Positions 41,329 through 47,075 of a stretch of 47,075 bases of DNA are shown here, piece by piece (the stretch's first letter is position 1; every line of letters begins with the position of its first letter). The notes beneath the pieces were generated by a model, which did not search any database, was not told where the DNA came from, and was given only the letters and a program-made list of their open reading frames with translations. Where the stretch lies: assembly GCA_017432895.1 (NCBI GenBank), contig JAFRIG010000061.1:1-47075 (forward strand). The letters are read 5' to 3'. Position numbers and translations under genes: made by a program. This DNA comes from Erysipelotrichaceae bacterium. Its GTDB lineage: Bacteria; Bacillota_I; Bacilli_A; Erysipelotrichales; Erysipelotrichaceae.

Positions 41329-42165
41329 ATGATATTATTTTCAAAAGTACCGGCTATCCTGATAGACAGTGAAAACGTCGGCTCGACCTGGATCTCCCTG
41401 TTACAGAACGATGAAAAGTTTGAACTTTACATCTGCGTGACCGAGAATGCCAAGAGCCTGAATTTCTCCTTGCTGAAACAGCTGACCGATGAACATCGTT
41501 ATAAGATAAACATCATCGAATGCCAGCCCGGCAAGAACTCTCTGGATTTCTACCTGTCATCCTACCTGGGCTACCTCATCGGTAAAGGAAAACACTCTTC
41601 CTATACCGTCGTTTCCCAGGATACCGGCTATGACGGAGTCATCGAATACTGGCGCAGTGAAGGCTACGATGTCAAACGCATCAACACCAAACCTGAAACG
41701 CCGAAGAAGACAGCCCGCCGTTCAGCCAGAAAGAATGCCGAACCTAAGGCAGAACCTAAAAAGGAAGAAAGAAAGTCAGTCAAGGAAGAAGCGAAACCTG
41801 AAGTCAAAGTAAATTCCGAGACCAGGATCATCTTAAAAGACAAATCCAAAGAGGTACAGGAAAACAAAAAGAGCGAAGCTCCTAAAAAGAAACAGACGAC
41901 CAAAAAGGCGGATAAACCTAAGAAACAGGAAACCCCTAAGGCCGACGAAGCTTCCAAGCTCATTAAGCAGCTCTTGAAAGACTACCCGGAAAACGAGGTC
42001 GAAGATGTCATGAAGTACCTCAACAAAGTCCCGGCTGAAAAAAGATCCGACAGGAACTACATCTACCGCGGACTGGTCCGCAAGTTCAAGAGTGAAAAGG
42101 GTCTGGCGATCTATACGCTGATCAAAAAAGACCTGGAGAAATACTATCAGTTAAACGCCAAATAA
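41329..42165 (+). CDS. PIN-like domain protein with Lys-rich linker and C-terminal helical domain
   Basis: 278 residues. Residues 1-115 form a PIN/NYN-like fold: AILIDSENVGSTW with an acidic residue, GKNSLDFYLSSYLGYLIG and VVSQDTGYDGVIEYW with further acids. A basic, low-complexity linker (about 120-215, Lys/Glu/Pro repeats) suits nucleic-acid binding. The last 65 residues are helical (ASKLIKQLLKDYPENEVED). It is probably a ribonuclease of unknown target. ATG at 41329 lies 3 nt after AAAGG, too close for a normal site. TGTTATTAT ending at 41319 is an extended -10, so the mRNA may be leaderless. An earlier in-frame start would lie inside the previous gene. Confidence 0.75.
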   Translation: MILFSKVPAILIDSENVGSTWISLLQNDEKFELYICVTENAKSLNFSLLKQLTDEHRYKINIIECQPGKNSLDFYLSSYLGYLIGKGKHSSYTVVSQDTGYDGVIEYWRSEGYDVKRINTKPETPKKTARRSARKNAEPKAEPKKEERKSVKEEAKPEVKVNSETRIILKDKSKEVQENKKSEAPKKKQTTKKADKPKKQETPKADEASKLIKQLLKDYPENEVEDVMKYLNKVPAEKRSDRNYIYRGLVRKFKSEKGLAIYTLIKKDLEKYYQLNAK

Positions 42166-42168
42166 GCT

Positions 42169-42201
42169 AAAGGATCTGCATGACACAGATCCTTTTCTTT
42201 T
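42169..42201 (+). terminator. Terminator after the PIN-like gene
   Basis: A 10-bp stem (AAAGGATCTG / CAGATCCTTT) with a 7-base loop is followed by TTCTTTTA. It may also end the convergent glycosyltransferase transcript. Confidence 0.85.
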
Positions 42202-42217
42202 ACTGATTTTAATTGTC

Positions 42218-43462
42218 TTATTTTACAGCTTTGCGATAGAGTTCATCGAGCTCTTCGATGATCTTATCCTGAGCGTAGTGTCCTCTGGCATAATCCGCGA
42301 TCTGTTTGCGCCAGTCGCGGAATTCCGGTTTATCTTCCCGCTGCAAAACTTCGATGATCTTGTTGGCCAGATCCACCGGATCTTCCGGTTCCACCAGGCC
42401 ACCCACGCTTTCGTTGACGAAGTCGGGTAAGCCACCCTGGTTGGTCGCAATGACCGGAGCACCGCAGGCCATGGCCTCGATGGCTACCAGACCGAATGGT
42501 TCCCTTCTGGAAGGTACCAGGTTGACATCGGAGATATTGTACACGCAACGCAGTTCCGCCTGCGGCACATTGCCAAAGAATCGCACACTCTTTAATCCGA
42601 GATCTTCCGCCTGCTTATGCAGCTTGTCTCTTTCATCGCCATCGCCTACGATCAGCGTGATCGTTGCGGGTTCCTTGTCTTCATAAAGCTTTATTGCCTC
42701 CAAAAGGACATCGACACCTTTGAAGTTGGCCAGTTTGCCCGCAAAAGTGACGATCTTCTTGTTTTCGAATTCCTTTTTCTCGACGCCATGTCTGGCCATG
42801 ACGGCTTCCACATTCTGCTTCTCGGGATAGAAGATCGAAGGATCGTAGCCGTTACGCATCATGACGATCTTGTCCTTGTCTTTCGGGAAACGTTCCTCGA
42901 TCAGGACACAGTTATCTTTGGAAATGGAGATGACGGCCTTGCAGGCATCCATCGCCGTTTGAGCGTAGGGACGAAGTTCCGGCCACTTGTCAAAGCCCAT
43001 CAGATCGGTACCGTGGGCTGTCAACACTAACGGAATATCGTAGTCCACCGCCAGTGAAGGCAGGATCCAGACGTGCTGGCCATGGATGATATCGGGTTTG
43101 AAGGTTTCGATCTCTTCAGCGATCGCTTCCTTGAAGACTCGGGTATACTGACCAAGCTGTTCCACCGAAAGATCACCGAAGGTCATGATCGAACGGGGAT
43201 GGGAAGTGAAGCACGGGAAGTTGAAAGGCAAAGGATCGTCTACCGTTTTGCCCGAACCGTTTTTAGCACCGGGCTGATCGCTTGGCGTAAAGTAGACCGG
43301 TTTGAGACCTATCCCGTCGGGTTCTTTGAAATCGTCGCTGTTTTCCGGCAGAACGATACGGACTTCGTGTCCGAGTTCTTTAAGATGGACGGCCAGATTG
43401 CGGGTGTAGGTACCGCTGCCCGACCCCTCCAAAGGAAAATGGTTGATCATCAGTATCTTCAT
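42218..43462 (-). CDS. GT4-family glycosyltransferase
   Basis: 414 residues, GT-B fold. The N-terminal motif GSGSGTYTRNLAVHLKELGHEV binds the acceptor side. VTFAGKLANFKGVDVLLEA and IVGDGDERDKLH mark the start of the donor half, and EPFGLVAIEAMACGAPVIA is the E-x7-E nucleotide-sugar site. Close in pattern to glycogen/glucosyl-lipid type GT4 enzymes; donor and acceptor are not determinable. No membrane segment. ATG at 43462 follows AAGGAG. Transcribed alone from a TATAAT at 43498. Confidence 0.88.
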   Translation of the reverse strand: MKILMINHFPLEGSGSGTYTRNLAVHLKELGHEVRIVLPENSDDFKEPDGIGLKPVYFTPSDQPGAKNGSGKTVDDPLPFNFPCFTSHPRSIMTFGDLSVEQLGQYTRVFKEAIAEEIETFKPDIIHGQHVWILPSLAVDYDIPLVLTAHGTDLMGFDKWPELRPYAQTAMDACKAVISISKDNCVLIEERFPKDKDKIVMMRNGYDPSIFYPEKQNVEAVMARHGVEKKEFENKKIVTFAGKLANFKGVDVLLEAIKLYEDKEPATITLIVGDGDERDKLHKQAEDLGLKSVRFFGNVPQAELRCVYNISDVNLVPSRREPFGLVAIEAMACGAPVIATNQGGLPDFVNESVGGLVEPEDPVDLANKIIEVLQREDKPEFRDWRKQIADYARGHYAQDKIIEELDELYRKAVK

Positions 43463-43492
43463 GATAGTACTTCTCCTTGCTGCTATACCTTG

Positions 43493-43498
43493 ATTATA
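43493..43498 (-). promoter_or_regulatory. -10 box of the glycosyltransferase gene
   Basis: TATAAT on the minus strand, 30 nt before the ATG at 43462. No clear -35 box. The divergent membrane-protein gene starts about 90 nt away. Confidence 0.45.
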
Positions 43499-43583
43499 AC
43501 CTATAATTTCTGCATCTTTATCTAAGCCTGTTTTTAATTTTGCTTAGCTTTCTTATGTTAAGATTTATATGAAAGAAGAGCTT

Positions 43584-45116
43584 ATGGATCTTAATATATT
43601 TCTTTATACTCTGTGGCTTGGCGGCTTCCTTTCCGATTTTCCTGCCTTCCTGTCAGCCGGGATCGGACTGGTCTATCTTTTTGTCAGCATCCTTGGCATG
43701 TGGAAGCTTTTTCAAAAAGCCGGACGCCGTCCCTTCTACGCCCTGATCCCGTTTTTTAACTACTATCAGCTCTTCGATATCGCCTGGGACAAACGTTTCG
43801 GTCTGCTGTTCAATGCTTTGGACCTGGGCTGCATGATCTTAGGTTTCGGTCAAGGCGAATTACTGACCAGAGGTTTTCGCGGCTATCTGACGCTCTTCTT
43901 ATTCGTTGCCGCCTTTATCTTGCTCTGTATCGCCAAGATCAAGCTGTCCTATTCCTTCGGCAAGGGACCGGCTTTCTGTTACGGACTGATCTTCATGGAA
44001 GCGGCCTTCATCACGATCCTGGGCTTTGACAAGTCTGAATATCTGGGCCGCACTTTACGAAAGTACAATCCCGACTACGTCAATTTCAAAAACAAGACGG
44101 TCATCAATTCCTCAGCTCACAAGGGACGCAATTTCATGATCACCCTGCACAAGTATCGCAGTATCATCGCCCTTGTCTCCGGGACGCTGGTCTTCATACT
44201 GACCTTTAGAGCGGTCGCCATCTCTTTGTATACCGCCCATATCGAACAGAAGATAGATCCCAGCTACGGAGTCTTCCACTATTTCACGGTCAATTCCAAC
44301 ATCCTCTCGGCCGTCGGTGCTGCCTTCATGATCCCCTACGCCATCGAAGGCATCCGCAAGAAGCGTTTCGTCTTCCCGCGCTGGGTAACCTTATTCCAAT
44401 ACAGCGGCGCCATCTGCACGACTTTGACGATGTTTTTTGCCCTGACCTTCATCCTGTCCACCCAGGGACCGGAGGTTGCGGTCGGCGGCATGAACTTCTG
44501 GCTGCATGTGATCTGTCCGATCATGTCGCTGGCCTTGCTGTTTACCGTTGAGACCGATCGCAAGCTGACCCTCATTGATTCTCTGTATTGTCTCTTGCCT
44601 TTCTATCTGTATTCCCTGGTCTATATCACCAATGTCGTTCTGGTTGGGGAATACAACGGTGGCTGGAAAGACATCTACATGTTCAACACCTATCTGCCGG
44701 CTACGATCTCGGCTCCTTTGATGTACATGTTCGGCTTCTTTGTCGCCACGACCATCAGGGTCTACTACAACAGACTGTCGGAGAAACACAAAAAAGATTT
44801 CGTAGCTGCGTGGGCTGATGATACCGATCCGATCGGCATCAACATCGAGATCTACGGTTTAGGACGCTACCAGGGCCGTCACAGCGACATCAATTCCATC
44901 ACCGTCCCCATCGACATCTTTGAGATGCTGGCGGAAAAATACGGCATCAGCGTCGATAAGCTGTGCACCATCTACAACAAAGGCGTCATCGACGGTCTCA
45001 AGGAACATCGGACCTATGCCGTCACGATAAACCAGATGTTCGCCTATATCTTCGGTCTGCCGGAAAAAAGAGGCTCGATAATAGAGGAAGAAGAAACCGT
45101 AATCGAAGAATCTTAA
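43584..45116 (+). CDS. Multispanning membrane protein, DUF5684-like N-part and Pr6Pr-like C-part
   Basis: 510 residues. The N-terminal quarter (about four membrane segments, with KAGRRPFYALIPFFNYYQLF) looks like the DUF5684 signal-peptidase-associated type of membrane region. From about 190 a six-helix region follows (YRSIIALVSG, then FHYFTVNSNILSAVG and NFWLHVICP), the pattern of Pr6Pr/FAR-17a-like proteins. A cytoplasmic tail of about 90 residues ends in an acidic run. No enzymatic function is known. ATG at 43584 has GAAGAG 3 nt upstream; ATG at 43569 is in frame and would follow the -10-like TAAGAT too closely for a leader. The fusion is unusual but my domain calls are by pattern only. Confidence 0.7.
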   Translation: MDLNIFLYTLWLGGFLSDFPAFLSAGIGLVYLFVSILGMWKLFQKAGRRPFYALIPFFNYYQLFDIAWDKRFGLLFNALDLGCMILGFGQGELLTRGFRGYLTLFLFVAAFILLCIAKIKLSYSFGKGPAFCYGLIFMEAAFITILGFDKSEYLGRTLRKYNPDYVNFKNKTVINSSAHKGRNFMITLHKYRSIIALVSGTLVFILTFRAVAISLYTAHIEQKIDPSYGVFHYFTVNSNILSAVGAAFMIPYAIEGIRKKRFVFPRWVTLFQYSGAICTTLTMFFALTFILSTQGPEVAVGGMNFWLHVICPIMSLALLFTVETDRKLTLIDSLYCLLPFYLYSLVYITNVVLVGEYNGGWKDIYMFNTYLPATISAPLMYMFGFFVATTIRVYYNRLSEKHKKDFVAAWADDTDPIGINIEIYGLGRYQGRHSDINSITVPIDIFEMLAEKYGISVDKLCTIYNKGVIDGLKEHRTYAVTINQMFAYIFGLPEKRGSIIEEEETVIEES

Positions 45117-45145
45117 TAATGATCACAATATAAAAACACTTGATC

Positions 45146-45167
45146 AGGGGCAAAAAACCCCTTTTTT
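45146..45167 (+). terminator. Short GC-stem terminator
   Basis: AGGGG, a 7-base loop CAAAAAA and CCCCT, followed by TTTTT. It ends the membrane-protein gene. Confidence 0.75.
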
Positions 45168-45229
45168 AAAGGTTTCAGAGAAAAAATTAAAATTTTTACA
45201 AAAATATGTTGCATTTGCCAAAAATCGTG

Positions 45230-45360
45230 TATAATATAGTCAGAAGTTCATATGACCATATAATGAGTTAGTAAGAACTCATAAATAGGATCTTGAATCG
45301 AATCGTCGTTAACCCTGACGTGAGCGGAAAGTTGGTGCAATTTGATTGGAGGTAAGATTT
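45230..45360 (+). promoter_or_regulatory. Promoter and structured 5' leader of the Met/His-rich microprotein gene
   Basis: TATAAT at 45230-45235 puts the transcript start near 45242, giving a leader of about 119 nt before the ATG at 45361. A TTGCAT lies upstream but only 15 bp away. The leader has a perfect 7-bp hairpin (ATGAGTT / AACTCAT, 45263-45282). A possible long-range stem pairs ATCGAAT (45297-45303) with ATTTGAT (45340-45346), one G-U pair, and encloses CGTC/GACG. That stem ends one base before TGGAGG at 45347-45352, so it could control access to the ribosome site. It does not match a riboswitch class I know. Confidence 0.5.
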
Positions 45361-45582
45361 ATGATGATTTTTGCAATTATTTTATTCCTTTTCTTCAGAA
45401 GCCTGAGCTTAGGCGTCTGGAACTATGGCAGATCTTATAGAAGATTCTATGGCATGCGTCCTTATCATTACGGACATCAGCCTTATGGCTTTGGCCCTCA
45501 CATGGGCCCCCATCATATGGGTCCTCAGCACATGGGTGGTCATCCCGGCAGAGGCCCGGGTGGTGGCCATGGCAGATTCTAA
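45361..45582 (+). CDS. 73-residue Met/His/Gly-rich membrane microprotein
   Basis: The first 20 residues (MMIFAIILFLFFRSLSLGVW) form a membrane segment or uncleaved signal. The rest is dominated by Tyr, His, Met and Gly: RRFYGMRPYHYGH, then GPHMGPHHMGPQHMGGH with the unit GPxHMG in tandem, and a GRGPGGGHGRF tail. Such clusters can bind copper, nickel or zinc, and low-complexity tails can also mediate interactions. TGGAGG lies 8 nt before the ATG. The SPFH gene starts 18 nt after its stop, so the two are probably an operon. No family is recognised. Confidence 0.7.
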   Translation: MMIFAIILFLFFRSLSLGVWNYGRSYRRFYGMRPYHYGHQPYGFGPHMGPHHMGPQHMGGHPGRGPGGGHGRF

Positions 45583-45600
45583 ATGAAAGGAGCTAAAAAG

Positions 45601-46389
45601 ATGATCAAAGTACAGAAGAAATACATTCTGGCTGTCTTCGGTCTGATACTGCTGGTGCTGTTATCCCAGCTATGTATCGTTAAAGTTCCCACCGGACATA
45701 CCGGTGTAGTCGTGACCTTCGGTAAGGTAGAAAATTATACGCTTGATTCAGGCGTCCACGCTAAACTGCCGTGGCAGTCCATCATCAAGATGGATAACCG
45801 CATTCAGAAAGAAACGGTGGATCTCTCCGCTTTCTCCAAAGATATCCAGGAAGTCAATATGATCTATACGGTCAACTACCAGATATCCAAGAACGAAGCG
45901 ATGACTATCTACTCCACCATCGGCAAGGAATACTACAACACCGTCATTTCACCCAGTGTGATGGAAGCGGTCAAGACCGTATCAGCCAAATATACGGCGG
46001 AAGAACTGATAACCGACCGTACGAAACTGGCCGTAGGCATTGAAGCCGAATTAAGCAATGCCCTGTCCAGATACAATATCGAACTGGTCTCCACTTCGAT
46101 CGAAGATATCGACTTCACCGACGCCTTTACAGACGCCGTTGAAGCCAAACAGGTCGCTCAGCAAAACAAGCTGAAAGCCGAAACGGAAGCCGAGACCAAG
46201 ATCATTCAAGCCAATGCGGAAGCCGAGGTCAAAAGGATCGAAGCCGATGCGGAAGCCTATGTCAACGAAACGACTTCGGAAAGCCTGACTCCCGAGATCC
46301 TACAGAAGATGTACTATGAAAAATGGAACGGGGTCCTGCCGGAGATCGTCTCGGACAGCTCAATGATCCTATCACCTATGAACGACTAA
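45601..46389 (+). CDS. SPFH/band 7 (prohibitin-like) membrane protein
   Basis: 262 residues. One N-terminal membrane segment (about 8-25) is followed by the SPFH start VPTGHTGVVVTFGKVENY. Its core has KDIQEVNMIYTVNYQI and SVMEAVKTVSAKYTAEELI. A coiled coil of Glu/Ala repeats (KLKAETEAETK, then AEAEVKRIEADAEAYV) precedes a short C-tail. Such proteins (HflK/HflC, prohibitin-like) form membrane rings that organise proteases or microdomains. ATG at 45601 has AAAGGAG 8 nt upstream; the ATG at 45583 overlaps that site and is rejected. It shares a transcript with the Met/His-rich microprotein, a possible partner. Confidence 0.9.
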   Translation: MIKVQKKYILAVFGLILLVLLSQLCIVKVPTGHTGVVVTFGKVENYTLDSGVHAKLPWQSIIKMDNRIQKETVDLSAFSKDIQEVNMIYTVNYQISKNEAMTIYSTIGKEYYNTVISPSVMEAVKTVSAKYTAEELITDRTKLAVGIEAELSNALSRYNIELVSTSIEDIDFTDAFTDAVEAKQVAQQNKLKAETEAETKIIQANAEAEVKRIEADAEAYVNETTSESLTPEILQKMYYEKWNGVLPEIVSDSSMILSPMND

Positions 46390-46396
46390 AAAATGG

Positions 46397-46421
46397 CGCT
46401 GCTTTCTCAAGCAGCGTCTTT
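46397..46421. terminator. Bidirectional terminator
   Basis: CGCTGCTT and AAGCAGCG form an 8-bp stem around TCTC, with TCTTTTC beyond. It separates the SPFH gene from the convergent YgjV-like gene. Confidence 0.8.
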
Positions 46422-46925
46422 TCATTCTTCCTTCTTATCCTTTAAAGCGTGATACAGATACGACAAAGCGGTAAACACATTGATCGCCGCTCCCGCATAA
46501 GCCTTGATCACATAATCATAGACGCCCCAGCACAGACACCCCAGACCCGAGACCAGCTTGATCTGCCAGGCCTTGGCCTTGGGATCCATGACGATCAGCG
46601 ATTGCGAGACGTTGGCGATGATCGGTAAAGTTCCTAAGAAACCCAGATTGTTGAACAGGATCCCGAAGACGATCGAAGCGACAATAAACAGATAGGAAAG
46701 ATATTTCCCTGTGATACCTTTGATCGAAAGCAGATTGCGGATGATGCCCAAGACATCCTGAACGATGCCGCTGTACCCCTTAAGTAACAGCGAAGCCAGC
46801 GACATTATCAGCATCGATAATATCTGGATGTACAGGATCTGTTTCTTTTCTTTGAACCTCGCTCCGGCTAAGAGGACTATATCACCGATTATCAGCAGGA
46901 TGTTGGCAACTAAAATGACATTCAT
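46422..46925 (-). CDS. YgjV-like inner-membrane protein
   Basis: 167 residues with about five or six membrane helices. The arrangement LLIIGDIVLLAGARFKEKKQ, SLLLKGYSGIVQDVLGIIRN, and YDYVIKAYAGAAINVFTALS corresponds to the YgjV (Imp-YgjV) family of small polytopic membrane proteins with no known function. The start at 46925 has only a weak AGG 11 nt upstream. Single gene. Confidence 0.75.
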   Translation of the reverse strand: MNVILVANILLIIGDIVLLAGARFKEKKQILYIQILSMLIMSLASLLLKGYSGIVQDVLGIIRNLLSIKGITGKYLSYLFIVASIVFGILFNNLGFLGTLPIIANVSQSLIVMDPKAKAWQIKLVSGLGCLCWGVYDYVIKAYAGAAINVFTALSYLYHALKDKKEE

Positions 46926-46960
46926 CTTTATTAACCTAAATTCCCTGTCACATTTTCTAG

Positions 46961-47075
46961 CTACAGTATGATCTGATCTGAATCCTGTCTCCTTTTCAGA
47001 TCTTTCTGAGGTATCAGGATATCTCCTTGCTTCTTAAATGCCATAGGGCATTCGATCCTGAATCTGTCATAGAAT
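46961..47075 (-). CDS. Partial ORF running off the right edge, C-terminus only
   Basis: The frame is open from the window edge to a TAG at 46961-46963 and encodes 37 residues, FYDRFRIECPMAFKKQGDIL then IPQKDLKRRQDSDQIIL. The balanced, protein-like composition suggests a real gene whose body lies beyond the window. It is not recognised; a transposase tail is one possibility but is only a guess. Confidence 0.4.
   Translation of the reverse strand, partial: FYDRFRIECPMAFKKQGDILIPQKDLKRRQDSDQIIL

Noticed and set aside
45242-45360. Known riboswitch class in the microprotein leader
   Set aside because: I compared it by eye with the conserved cores of purine, TPP, SAM, manganese, fluoride and cobalamin riboswitches and saw no match; reported only as an unassigned structured leader.

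Overview
The window looks like chromosomal DNA of an anaerobic, probably gut-associated Firmicute. An Erysipelotrichia-like host is my inference. It rests on A/G-rich Shine-Dalgarno sites, sigma-A-type TTGACA/TATAAT promoters, a CIRCE (HrcA) operator, a LURP-one-related protein, many Fe-S redox proteins, HypA/HypB and LytS-type signalling. Most genes have moderate GC. Two DUF4143 ATPase islands (12.6-14.0 kb and 30.4-32.3 kb) are visibly more AT-rich and look imported. No rRNA, tRNA, CRISPR array or prophage was seen.

Layout. 0-11 kb: a DUF4139 protein, an Fe-S aldo/keto reductase, a LURP-one-related protein, a phosphohexomutase, an FtsX/MacB-type ABC exporter pair, an esterase broken by one in-frame stop, and a metallophosphoesterase. 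11.1-14 kb: a tnpB-only IS200/IS605-type element with a probable omega-RNA, then a DUF4143 ATPase preceded by two promoter-plus-hairpin repeats. 14-19 kb: a GH2 glycosidase, a DUF4342 gene with a CIRCE operator on its promoter, adenosine deaminase, a small cytoplasmic LCP-like protein, and RuvX. 19-27 kb, all on the minus strand: a lipoprotein/permease/ATPase uptake system of FbpABC/AfuABC type with a DUF624 protein, then a LytS-type kinase, a response regulator and a STAS-HAD fusion. 27-30.4 kb: PadR regulator, HAAS-DUF4097 protein and ABC exporter, preceded by an 18-codon small ORF. 30.4-32.3 kb: a HigA antitoxin behind a remnant of its HigB toxin, and a second DUF4143 ATPase with its own promoter-proximal repeats. 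32.4-34.5 kb: STAS, RsbW-like kinase and a STAS-phosphotransferase fusion. 34.5-38.4 kb: hypB, a 948-residue Fe-S flavoprotein, and hypA. 38.4-47 kb: CCA-adding enzyme, 5'-nucleotidase-like enzyme, PIN-like protein, GT4 glycosyltransferase, a membrane protein, a Met/His-rich microprotein with a structured leader plus an SPFH protein, a YgjV-like protein, and a partial ORF at the edge.

How the genes fit together. The strongest candidate for an undescribed system is a set of three closely similar STAS domains, all with the putative phospho-acceptor at Ser54. One stands alone beside an RsbW-like kinase, one is fused to an APH/choline-kinase-fold phosphotransferase, and one is fused to a HAD phosphatase downstream of a LytS-type two-component system. 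This suggests partner switching wired to small-molecule kinase and phosphatase outputs rather than to a sigma factor. Other points of interest are hypA/hypB flanking a flavoprotein with no hydrogenase subunits, the matching repeat layouts before two different DUF4143 ATPases, toxin-less HigA, CIRCE on DUF4342, and several -10 boxes so close to ATG that the mRNAs may be leaderless.
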